DNA from: an uncultured Clostridia bacterium
GTDB taxonomy: Bacteria > Bacillota > Clostridia > Christensenellales > Borkfalkiaceae
Assembly: GCA_934249215.1 (NCBI GenBank)
Contig: CAKQKN010000044.1
Span: 1 to 8,671 of the forward strand
Reading direction: 5' to 3'
DNA length: 8,671 nucleotides
Shown here piece by piece: positions 1 through 6,368 of this stretch. The position numbers and the translations under genes are program-made. Each line of letters starts with the position of its first letter. Position 1 is the stretch's first letter. The notes below the pieces were generated by a model. That model was not told the origin of the DNA. It saw only the letters and a list, made by a program, of their open reading frames with translations, and did no database searches.

Positions 1-93
1 CGTTTAGTCTGCGCCCTTTTCGGCGTCGTTATCGTGCAGGCGGCTCCCCGTGTCGCCGCTCGAGGTTATTTTCGATTTTTTTCGTACATATGA
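1..93 (+). CDS. C-terminal tail of an upstream gene (partial, 5' end outside the window)
   Basis: Frame 1 is open from the left edge to a TGA at 91-93 and encodes 30 residues. The first half is hydrophobic (LVCALFGVVIV followed by QAAPRVAARGYF), which would suit the last membrane segment of a protein. Its stop overlaps the ATG of the next gene in an ATGA arrangement (90-93), a common sign of translational coupling and the main reason to think this frame is real. Frames 2 and 3 are also open across these bases, frame 3 encoding an arginine-rich string, so the choice of frame rests on the overlap and the hydrophobicity. The family cannot be recognised from so short a piece. Confidence 0.35.
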   Translation, partial: RLVCALFGVVIVQAAPRVAARGYFRFFSYI

Positions 94-857
94 AAAACAA
101 AATGACGAAGCTGAAGGAAAAAATAAGGGAATATCGGGAATTCTCGAACTCGAAGAGCGCGACGACGTATGCCGGCGGGCTTGCTTATTTTTTCTTTGCG
201 GGGCTCGTTCCGTTCATCGGGATCGCGACCGCCGCCGTCGGTTTGTTCGGCGGAAACGCGGAGATAATCGGCGAACTTTGCGGGAGCGAGGTCATCGCCG
301 CCTTTTTCGATCTCATCGCCGAAGAGGGCGGCAAGAAATCGGGCACGATATTTATGTTCGTTATCGCCGTATATTCGTCGGCGCATTTTTATTTTCACCT
401 TATCCGCACGGGCGAGAACGTATATTCGAGCGTTCGCGTGCGCGGCGTTTTAAATCGGATTATGTCTTTCGGATATCTCACGCTCGTTCAGATACTTATG
501 ATCGTCGCGGTTGGGCTTGAAATCGCGGGCAAAAAAGTTCTTTTGTTTCTCGGATTTTCGTCGCTCGTAAGCGACTTGCTCAAAATATCCGTTAGCGTTG
601 CGTTCCGCGGCGCGCTGTCGGTGTCGCTACATCTGTTTGCCGCGCCTTCGGGGCGCAAAAATCTTGCGAGCGCGGGGAAAGGAGCGATCTGGACTTTCGT
701 TTATTGGGAAGTTTGCGGGATATTTTTTTCGTTTTACCTTGCCGCCGCGGATAAAGCGGATTTCGGATTTGCGACGGTGGCGGCGTTTTTGCTTTACGTC
801 TACTATCTCATGCGCGGGCTTATCTGCGGAATGCTCGTCAACGCAACGGCGGCGTGA
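90..857 (+). CDS. YihY/BrkB-family integral membrane protein
   Basis: A 255-residue polytopic membrane protein. The pattern SATTYAGGLAYFFFAGLVPF near residues 22-42 corresponds to the conserved first segment of the YihY/BrkB (UPF0761) family. Hydrophobic segments lie at about 27-53, 86-104, 123-155, 165-184, 199-217 and 225-251, giving the roughly six helices usual for the family. The segment around residues 197-218 (GKGAIWTFVYWEVCGIFFSFYLA) resembles the family's late G-A ... F-S-x-Y-L pattern. The molecular function of this family is poorly defined; an envelope role is generally assumed. At 255 aa it is slightly short for the family. The ATG at 90 is chosen because it overlaps the upstream stop and the upstream in-frame residues are arginine-rich and non-family-like; no clear Shine-Dalgarno sequence is visible. 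It lies 55 bp before the promoter of the tsaE operon and is probably a separate unit. Confidence 0.7.
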   Translation: MKNKMTKLKEKIREYREFSNSKSATTYAGGLAYFFFAGLVPFIGIATAAVGLFGGNAEIIGELCGSEVIAAFFDLIAEEGGKKSGTIFMFVIAVYSSAHFYFHLIRTGENVYSSVRVRGVLNRIMSFGYLTLVQILMIVAVGLEIAGKKVLLFLGFSSLVSDLLKISVSVAFRGALSVSLHLFAAPSGRKNLASAGKGAIWTFVYWEVCGIFFSFYLAAADKADFGFATVAAFLLYVYYLMRGLICGMLVNATAA

Positions 858-912
858 CGACTAACTGACGTTCCGACGGTTACGGCAATGTGGCTTCGGG
901 CGGGCAAAACGT

Positions 913-941
913 TTGACAAAAACGCGGGTAAAAAATATAAT
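913..941 (+). promoter_or_regulatory. Consensus sigma-A promoter for the tsaE operon
   Basis: TTGACA at 913-918 and TATAAT at 936-941 match the consensus -35 and -10 hexamers at all twelve positions, separated by exactly 17 bp. The expected transcription start is about 947-950. The only plausible tsaE start codon is the ATG at 953, so the predicted 5' leader is only a few nucleotides long. Confidence 0.85.
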
Positions 942-952
942 TGTCTTATACG

Positions 953-1366
953 ATGAGATACGTTACGAACAGTGCGGAAGAAACCGAGAATCTCGGTCGC
1001 TTTTTCGCCGAAAAACTGAAGAAAGGCTCGATCGTGCTTTTGTCGGGCGATATGGGGGCGGGCAAAACTGTATTCGTGAAAGGAATGGCAAAAGGTTTGG
1101 GCGTTACGGCGCTCGTCACAAGCCCGACTTACGCTTATATGAACGACTACGACGGCATTCTCTATCACTACGACTGTTACCGCCTGACAAGCGGCGAGGA
1201 CGCCGAAAGCCTCGGGCTTACCGATTACTTTTATGCGGGCGGGATATGCGTCGTCGAGTGGAGCGAAAACATTGCGGACGTCATCCCGGACGGCGCGATC
1301 AGAGTTACGATCGAAAAGACGGGCGAAGAACGGAGGACTATCGAAATTGAAATACCTTGCGATTGA
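953..1366 (+). CDS. tsaE: TsaE, ATPase of tRNA t6A (threonylcarbamoyladenosine) synthesis
   Basis: TsaE is the cytoplasmic P-loop ATPase that works with TsaB and TsaD in transferring threonylcarbamoyl to A37 of ANN-decoding tRNAs. The 137-residue product, a normal length for the family, has the Walker A motif GDMGAGKT at 32-39, the family motif SPTY at 57-60, HYDCYRL at 72-78 and the VVEWSEN segment at 100-106. An in-frame TTG at 941 would add four residues, but it lies inside the -10 element and could not be on the mRNA, so ATG 953 is chosen. No Shine-Dalgarno sequence precedes it, which suggests near-leaderless translation. Its 3' end overlaps tsaB by 20 bp. Confidence 0.95.
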   Translation: MRYVTNSAEETENLGRFFAEKLKKGSIVLLSGDMGAGKTVFVKGMAKGLGVTALVTSPTYAYMNDYDGILYHYDCYRLTSGEDAESLGLTDYFYAGGICVVEWSENIADVIPDGAIRVTIEKTGEERRTIEIEIPCD

Positions 1367-1955
1367 CACGAGCGGCGATCTCGTCGTGATTGCCGTGAAC
1401 GGCGAAAAAACGGTCGTAAAATACCTCGAGGGGTGCATGGCTCAACATTCGCTGACGCTCATGCCGTACGTGGAAAAAAGCCTTGACGAAAGCGGACTCG
1501 AACTCGATTCGCTCGATTTTTTCGCGGTCGTGACCGGTCCGGGCTCGTTTACGGGCATCAGAATAGGCGTTTCGACGGTAAAGGCGCTGTGTCTTGCGAG
1601 CGGCAAAAAGGCGCTCGGTTTGACCGCTTTCGATTGTCTTGCATACGATGATAACGTGTCCGAAAAGGCGTTTTGCGTGATAGACGCCAACCACGGAAAT
1701 TATTATTGCGCCGCATACGACGGCAAAAAACTCTCGATGGCGCCGTGCTTTCTCACCGAAGCGCAGGTAAGAGAGAAATCCGCGGGCTATACGATCGTCG
1801 CTTCCAAAGAAGTTCCGTTTGACGGCGCGGTTACGGCGAGCATTCCGAACGGGCTTAAAAACGCCGCAGACAGGCTCGGCGGTGCCGCGGGCGATTATGA
1901 AACCGTTTTGCCGCTGTACGTTAAAAGAAGTCAGGCGGAAGAAGAATCGTGCTGA
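1347..1955 (+). CDS. tsaB: TsaB, t6A synthesis complex subunit
   Basis: TsaB is a catalytically inactive ASKHA-fold partner that scaffolds TsaD and TsaE in t6A synthesis. The N-terminus MKYLAIDTSG (1-10) is the typical first strand and phosphate-1-like loop, and TGPGSFTGIRIG at 63-74 is the family signature. The product is 202 aa; TsaB proteins are commonly about 200-230 aa. The start is a TTG at 1347, chosen because homologous sequence begins exactly there and because GGAGG at 1332-1336 lies 10 nt upstream. It overlaps the end of tsaE by 20 bp and the start of the next gene by 7 bp. Of its 15 serine codons, 6 are TCG, 5 AGC, and none TCT or TCA, a bias typical of this part of the window. Confidence 0.93.
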   Translation: MKYLAIDTSGDLVVIAVNGEKTVVKYLEGCMAQHSLTLMPYVEKSLDESGLELDSLDFFAVVTGPGSFTGIRIGVSTVKALCLASGKKALGLTAFDCLAYDDNVSEKAFCVIDANHGNYYCAAYDGKKLSMAPCFLTEAQVREKSAGYTIVASKEVPFDGAVTASIPNGLKNAADRLGGAAGDYETVLPLYVKRSQAEEESC

Positions 1956-2482
1956 TAAGAAAATGGACGCCGAGCGACAGTCCGTCGGTGGCGGAACTCG
2001 AAAAAATCTGTTTTAAATATCCGTGGTCTGCCGAAATGGTCGAAGAAACCGCTTCGGGCGATAATTTTTGCGGGTTCGTCGCTGTGAATAGTGAATCCGC
2101 AAACGAATCGACGGGCGATTTTGTAAGCAAACCGTCGGGCGGTTCAGGGAAAAACGTTGCGGACGCGGCGAGGTCGGGCGGGCAAAAGGACGAAATCGTC
2201 GGTTATGCGGGCGCGGTGTTCGCGTCCGACGTCGCTGATATCGCGCTCGTCGCAGTTTCGCCGTCGCACGTTCGCAAGGGATACGCTTTCGGGCTTGTGA
2301 CCGCGCTTTGCGAAGAACTCTTTTCGCGCGGAGTGGCGTTCGTTTATCTCGAAGTGCGGAAAAGCAATATCGCCGCCGTAAAACTTTATGACAAATGCGG
2401 GTTTAAGCCCGTCGGCATAAGAAAAAAATATTACGAAGACTCGGAAGACGCGATAGTTATGATGAAAGTGAAAAACAGTTGA
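1949..2482 (+). CDS. rimI: GNAT acetyltransferase, RimI-like (protein N-alpha-acetyltransferase)
   Basis: RimI-type GNAT enzymes transfer acetyl from acetyl-CoA to protein N-termini (ribosomal protein bS18 in E. coli). Position directly after tsaE-tsaB is the classic bacterial arrangement. Visible family elements are the acetyl-CoA-binding region ALVAVSPSHVRKGYAFG (99-115), then YLEVRKSNIAAVKLYDKCGF (133-152) and the tail GIRKKYYEDSEDAIVMM (156-172). At 177 aa it is longer than the usual roughly 150 aa. The excess is a Ser/Gly/Asn/Ala-rich stretch at about 47-80 between two expected strands of the fold (CGFVAV before, DEIVGYAGAVFA after). The GTG start at 1949 overlaps the tsaB stop by 7 bp, with a purine-rich GGAAGAAG at 1937-1944. 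Actual substrates cannot be read from sequence. Confidence 0.85.
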   Translation: MLIRKWTPSDSPSVAELEKICFKYPWSAEMVEETASGDNFCGFVAVNSESANESTGDFVSKPSGGSGKNVADAARSGGQKDEIVGYAGAVFASDVADIALVAVSPSHVRKGYAFGLVTALCEELFSRGVAFVYLEVRKSNIAAVKLYDKCGFKPVGIRKKYYEDSEDAIVMMKVKNS

Positions 2483-3216
2483 AAGATTTTTTTACCGAAT
2501 TTTGCGTTGAAACGTTGAACGGAAAGAAAACGATCGTCGCGGGGAAGGGCGAACCGCTCGTGTTTCTTCACGGCTTTATGTCGTCGAAGGAAGCGTTCCG
2601 CGCGCAGATCGGGTTTTTTTCGGAATATTTCACCGTTTACGCCCCCGATCTATGCGGATTCGGGGAAAATCGCGAAATGGCTTATCCGTATTCGCTCGAC
2701 GATTACGTCCGCGAACTTGACGAACTCATCGATTCGGTCGGCGGAAAAGCGTGCGTGATCGCCCATTCGTTCGGGTGCCGCGTCGCGCTCAAAGAAGCGG
2801 CTTCGTCGGACAGAATATCGAAAGCCGTCCTCTGCGGCGTTGCGGGGCTTAAACCGCCGTTTTCGGCAAAAAGAACGGCTAAACGGGCTTGTTACAAACT
2901 TCTGCGACCGTTTATATCGCGCGAAAGGGCGGAAAAACTTTTTTTCTCCCCCGATTATCTGATGACGGAGGGCGCCTTGCGCGAAAGTTTCAAAAAGGTG
3001 ACGGGTGAATATCTCGACGGCGCGCTTAAAAAGGTGGACTGTCCGATTCTCTGCGTGTTCGGCGAGAACGACCGCGAAACGCCGCCGACTCTTGCAAAGC
3101 GGCTGAAGAAAAACGTAAGTCGGTGCGACTGCGTGATAATGAAAGGTTGCGGTCATTTTTGTTTTGCGGAAAACCCCGCCGAGTTTAACTACGTTACGAG
3201 GGAGTTTCTTTTATGA
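2479..3216 (+). CDS. Alpha/beta-fold hydrolase (substrate unknown)
   Basis: A 245-residue cytoplasmic alpha/beta hydrolase with no signal peptide. Visible elements are the oxyanion-hole strand VFLHGF (28-33), the nucleophile elbow AHSFG with Ser97, the acid in FGENDRETPP with Asp198, and the catalytic His226 in GCGHFCF. The elbow is A-x-S-x-G rather than G-x-S-x-G, a common variant. The full triad suggests an active esterase, lipase or C-C hydrolase, but the substrate cannot be inferred. The start is TTG at 2479, which overlaps the rimI stop (TTGA, 2479-2482); no strong Shine-Dalgarno sequence is present, so it is probably coupled to rimI translation. Its stop overlaps the next ATG in an ATGA arrangement. 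Confidence 0.88.
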   Translation: MKDFFTEFCVETLNGKKTIVAGKGEPLVFLHGFMSSKEAFRAQIGFFSEYFTVYAPDLCGFGENREMAYPYSLDDYVRELDELIDSVGGKACVIAHSFGCRVALKEAASSDRISKAVLCGVAGLKPPFSAKRTAKRACYKLLRPFISRERAEKLFFSPDYLMTEGALRESFKKVTGEYLDGALKKVDCPILCVFGENDRETPPTLAKRLKKNVSRCDCVIMKGCGHFCFAENPAEFNYVTREFLL

Positions 3217-4907
3217 TCTCTTTTTTTACAGATTCGATAAGTCAGGCAAAGACGGTTGCCGACGTGTTCCGCGGGGACGGGCTTTTGACGTGTGCGTTTC
3301 TCGCGCTTTGCAACACGCTTTTATTGCTTCTGATTTCCTATAAATTTTTGCAGATCATGCAACAATCGGGATATGAGGGCTTCGGGTATTTCAAGTGGCT
3401 TCGCCGTCGCGATAACGTGTATTTGTCGCGGCTTGCGACCGTTTCGATGCTGAGCCTGCTCATATATCTCTTGTTCAACATCGCGCTCGCGTTTATCGAC
3501 GGCGAGTGGGTGATTTACGTCGGGTTTCTGCCTTACGTTCTGTTCGTTTTTCTTTATTATAAAGCCGACAAAAAGCATATCAGGAAACTTCCGATAAATT
3601 TCACCGCGCGAATGGAACGGCTCATCGCCGCGTATTTTTTCGTGCTTTTCGCGGCGAATTTTATCGTTCTGATTCTCATGAATCTTCTGGCGTACGCTTT
3701 GAGATTCAATTCCCTTTTCGTGCGCATACGCTACGCCGTGATTTGCATTCTGCCCGTCTGCGTGCCGTTTTTCGTGCTTCTGGCGTATTATATCACCAAG
3801 CCGTTCGAAAACGCGAGGCAGAAAAAATATATCGACAAATGCACCGAAAAACTTTGCTCGCACCCCGATCTTATAAGGATCGGAATCACGGGGAGTTACG
3901 GCAAAACTTCGGTTAAGGAAATATTGCGCACTCTTCTCGACGAAAAATTCGAAGTTCTCGCCACGCCGAGTTCGTATAACACGCCGATGGGGATATGCAA
4001 AACGGTGAACGAACTGAAGCCTTCGCACAACGTGTTTATCGCGGAAATGGGGGCAAGGCACGTCGGCGATATATCCACACTCGCTTCGATCGTTAAGCCC
4101 GATTATGCGATTATCAACGGAATAGTGGGGCAACACCTCGAAACGTTCGGCACGCTCGCCGCCGTTCAGCAGACGAAGTATGAACTCGTGGAGAGCATGA
4201 ATAAGGGCGTCGTTGCGTATACGGTGGACAGCGACGCGACCGCCGCGCTTTTTTCCGACTGCAAAATTCGGAGCGTCGCGACGGGGCTTAATCTGTCCGC
4301 AAATCCCGCGGTATACGCCGAAAATCTCGTTTTGACAGACAGCGGAAGCGACTTCACGCTCTCGATTAACGGGCGGAAAATGCGCTGCCACACCGTGCTT
4401 CTCGGCTCGCATAACGTGTCGAATATATGTCTTGCCGCGGCGATCGCTTCGGAAATGGGGCTTTCGGACGCGGAAATCTGCGCGGGGATCTCGCGCATTA
4501 AGCCGATCAAACATAGGCTCGAGCCGATCACAAACGCGGACGGCGTTACGATTATCGACGACAGCTATAACGCGAACACGCGCGGAATCGACGCCGCGAT
4601 GGAAGTTCTCGGCTCTTTCGGCGGAAGAAAAATCGTCGTTACCCCGGGGCTCGTCGAACTCGGGCGGGAAGAAGATATCGAAAACTATCGGCTCGGCAAA
4701 AAAATGGCGGCGGTGTGCGATATTGCCGTTCTCGTCGGCAAATCGGCGACTTACCGCATTCAGGACGGACTTATCGACGGCGGGTTCGACGACGCGAATA
4801 TCGTCATCGTCAAAGATCTCGAGTCGGCAAAGCGCAGACTTCGCAAGATTCTTAAAAGCGGCGACGTCGTGCTTTTCGAAAACGATCTTCCGGATAAATT
4901 TTCTTAA
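3213..4907 (+). CDS. Membrane-anchored MurF-like Mur ligase (N-terminal TM domain fused to ligase)
   Basis: MurF-type enzymes use ATP to add D-Ala-D-Ala to the UDP-MurNAc-tripeptide precursor of peptidoglycan. The 564-aa product has about 200 N-terminal residues with five likely membrane helices (about 26-46, 72-95, 98-117, 136-162, 174-194), then a Mur ligase. In the ligase one sees the P-loop GITGSYGKTS (224-233), SYNTPMG (254-260), FIAEMG (275-280), GQHLETFG (306-313), QTKYEL with the expected carbamylated-lysine position (320-325), GSHNVSN (398-404), DDSYNAN (449-455) and a VELG element (481-484). The C-terminus reads VLFENDLPD where canonical MurF has a KGSR-type motif. TM-fused MurF-like proteins occur in Clostridia as I recall, so this may be a specialised paralogue or the only MurF. 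It is the last gene of the tsaE operon, with ATG 3213 overlapping the hydrolase stop. Confidence 0.85.
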   Translation: MISFFTDSISQAKTVADVFRGDGLLTCAFLALCNTLLLLLISYKFLQIMQQSGYEGFGYFKWLRRRDNVYLSRLATVSMLSLLIYLLFNIALAFIDGEWVIYVGFLPYVLFVFLYYKADKKHIRKLPINFTARMERLIAAYFFVLFAANFIVLILMNLLAYALRFNSLFVRIRYAVICILPVCVPFFVLLAYYITKPFENARQKKYIDKCTEKLCSHPDLIRIGITGSYGKTSVKEILRTLLDEKFEVLATPSSYNTPMGICKTVNELKPSHNVFIAEMGARHVGDISTLASIVKPDYAIINGIVGQHLETFGTLAAVQQTKYELVESMNKGVVAYTVDSDATAALFSDCKIRSVATGLNLSANPAVYAENLVLTDSGSDFTLSINGRKMRCHTVLLGSHNVSNICLAAAIASEMGLSDAEICAGISRIKPIKHRLEPITNADGVTIIDDSYNANTRGIDAAMEVLGSFGGRKIVVTPGLVELGREEDIENYRLGKKMAAVCDIAVLVGKSATYRIQDGLIDGGFDDANIVIVKDLESAKRRLRKILKSGDVVLFENDLPDKFS

Positions 4908-4936
4908 AATCCGGATTCTTCTTAAATAGTCGTTCG

Positions 4937-4983
4937 GTCGTCCGAGGTGTTCGCGAAAAGCGGAACTTCGGGCGGCTTTTTAT
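4937..4983 (+). terminator. Rho-independent terminator of the tsaE operon
   Basis: The left arm 4937-4954 pairs with the right arm 4960-4976 through about 17 base pairs, including several G-T wobbles and one bulged G, around a GAAAA loop (4955-4959). The T tract TTTTTATT follows directly from 4977. It lies 30 bp after the stop of the MurF-like gene and separates that operon from ddl. Confidence 0.85.
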
Positions 4984-5082
4984 TGCGAGGAAATCGGGCG
5001 TGCGCATTAAAGGCGGAAAACGTAAAAGGCGAGAGGATAACGAAAAATTTCGGGAACAGTAACCGACTTTTTTCTTTCGTCA

Positions 5083-5088
5083 TATAAT
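5083..5088 (+). promoter_or_regulatory. Probable -10 element (TATAAT) of the ddl promoter
   Basis: A perfect TATAAT stands 42 bp before the ddl start codon and behind the terminator of the previous operon, where a promoter is required. No good -35 hexamer is found: the best match at 18-bp spacing, GTAACC at 5059-5064, fits three of six positions. Expected transcription start is near 5095. Confidence 0.45.
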
Positions 5089-5115
5089 ACCACGTATTCA
5101 CCAAAGCAAAATTGC

Positions 5116-5124
5116 GGAGGTGAT
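5116..5124 (+). promoter_or_regulatory. Strong Shine-Dalgarno of ddl
   Basis: GGAGGTGAT is fully complementary to the anti-Shine-Dalgarno end of 16S rRNA and lies 6 nt before the ATG at 5131. It fixes the ddl start and contrasts with the weak or absent sites in the preceding operon. Confidence 0.85.
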
Positions 5125-5130
5125 TTTTTT

Positions 5131-6252
5131 ATGAAAAACGTATTGATTTTTTTAGGCGGCACGGCGCCCGAACGCGACGTATCGGTGATTACGGGCGTTC
5201 TCACCGCGAATTCTTTCGACAAAGAACTTTTCAACCCGATCGTCGTTTTCATGGCGGGCGACGGCAAACTTTACGTCGGCAAAGATCTTTTTAATCTCGA
5301 TTTTTATAAGACGAAAGACCTGAAAAAGTGTCGGCAGGCAACGCTTGTCGTCGGCGACGATCGGCTTTTCGTCGTCAAGGGCAAAAAAATCTCGCCTTAT
5401 TGCGTTGCCGACTGCGCGATTAACTGTCTGCACGGCGGCGACGGAGAGGGCGGGGCGCTTTCGGGTTTACTCAAAAGCTGTTTTATTCCGCTTGCTTCCC
5501 CCGATATTTATCCGTCCGCGCTTTCCATCGACAAACATTTCACCAAACTTGCACTCAAAACGCTCGGGGTAAACTGCGTCGATTACGTCCGAGTGAAACG
5601 CGACGGCTTTTTCGCCCGCGGCGAAAGCGTTGCGAGGACAATCGGCTTGCGGCTGGGGTATCCCGTAATCGTCAAGCCCGCGACTTTGGGTTCGAGCATC
5701 GGGATCAGGCGCGCGAACGACGAAAACGAGCTTTTTTCGGCGCTGTGCGGCGCGTTCGAGTACGACGGCAAGGCGATATGCGAAAAATATCTTTCGGAGG
5801 CCAGAGATCTTAATTGCGCGGCTTATTGCGACGGCGAGAAAATCGTCGTGTCCGAGGTGGAGGAAGCCGTGAGTGCTCACGACATTCTGACTTTCGACGA
5901 CAAATACGGCGGGAGCAAGGGCGGCGGCGCTCGTCGGTTGCCCGCGGATATACCCGAGGAAAATTCCGCGGAGATCAAAGAAACGGTCAGAAAGATATAT
6001 TCAGAGTACGATTTCGGCGGAATCGTCAGGTTCGATTTTCTGTTCGCGGACGGCAAAGTCTATCTGAACGAGATAAACTCCGTTCCCGGTTCTCTCGCGT
6101 ATTATCTGTTCTGCGACAAAATTTCCGACTTTTCGGAAATACTCGGCAATCTCGTTTCGGACGCCGAAAAACGGAGAAGAGAGGAGCGCGGCAGAATTCA
6201 CGATTTTCCGTCCGCGGTGCTTTCGGGCGATTGGAAATCGATCAAAAAATAA
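5131..6252 (+). CDS. ddl: D-alanine--D-alanine ligase (ATP-grasp)
   Basis: Ddl joins two D-alanines using ATP to make the dipeptide that MurF attaches to the peptidoglycan precursor. The 373-residue protein has GGTAPERDVS (9-18), CLHGGDGEGG (99-108), SALSIDK (129-135), VKPATLGSSIG (181-191), EKYLSEARDLN (218-228), FDDKY (255-259), RFDF (300-303) and NEINSVPG (313-320). By alignment from memory to E. coli DdlB, the triad Glu15/Ser150/Tyr216 corresponds to Glu14/Ser188/Tyr259, all present. The tyrosine argues for D-Ala-D-Ala rather than D-Ala-D-Lac synthesis, since known depsipeptide ligases often replace it. Deviations include GGTA in place of the usual GGxS, and Asp226 where Glu is usual. A charged tail (about 345-373) follows the ATP-grasp core. 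It has its own transcription start and follows the MurF-like gene, a functionally matching neighbour. Confidence 0.92.
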   Translation: MKNVLIFLGGTAPERDVSVITGVLTANSFDKELFNPIVVFMAGDGKLYVGKDLFNLDFYKTKDLKKCRQATLVVGDDRLFVVKGKKISPYCVADCAINCLHGGDGEGGALSGLLKSCFIPLASPDIYPSALSIDKHFTKLALKTLGVNCVDYVRVKRDGFFARGESVARTIGLRLGYPVIVKPATLGSSIGIRRANDENELFSALCGAFEYDGKAICEKYLSEARDLNCAAYCDGEKIVVSEVEEAVSAHDILTFDDKYGGSKGGGARRLPADIPEENSAEIKETVRKIYSEYDFGGIVRFDFLFADGKVYLNEINSVPGSLAYYLFCDKISDFSEILGNLVSDAEKRRREERGRIHDFPSAVLSGDWKSIKK

Positions 6253-6332
6253 GGCGCGGGGATATTTTTACCGCGTTCCCGGTTTAAAACGAGCCGCGTT
6301 GTGGCAAAATACGTTCGTGATATCTATGTGTC

Positions 6333-6357
6333 CGGATATTTCGGATATTCGGATATC
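6333..6357 (+). repeat. Three near-tandem CGGATAT[T/C] copies before the deoC-like gene
   Basis: CGGATATT occurs at 6333-6340 and 6342-6349, and CGGATATC at 6350-6357, directly upstream of the ribosome binding site. GATATC also occurs at 6319-6324, so the block contains inverted as well as direct symmetry. It could be protein-binding sites or leader structure, or chance. Confidence 0.4.
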
Positions 6358-6368
6358 GGGGAGCGGTT

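Noticed and set aside
858..912. Possible terminator between the BrkB-like gene and the tsaE promoter
   Set aside because: No stable stem followed by a T run is visible in these 55 bases.
3321..4514. 397-codon open frame on the - strand opposite the MurF-like gene
   Set aside because: It is Arg/His-rich with no family pattern, and it is antisense to a gene with many conserved Mur ligase motifs; it is a by-product of GC-rich codon bias.
4889..4923. Hairpin TCCGGAT/ATCCGGA spanning the stop codon of the MurF-like gene, followed by TTCTTCTT
   Set aside because: Only 7 bp with a 13-base loop and an interrupted T run; a much stronger terminator lies just downstream at 4937-4983.
5131..6252. The ligase as a Van-type or depsipeptide (D-Ala-D-Lac) ligase
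   Set aside because: The residue matching E. coli DdlB Tyr216 is Tyr (Tyr259, in DDKY), and the Lys before it is kept, as in ordinary Ddl.
6253..6330. CGCGG/CCGCG short stem and weak promoter-like hexamers between ddl and the deoC-like gene
   Set aside because: The stem is 5 bp without a T tract, and no hexamer pair matches at 16-18 bp spacing.
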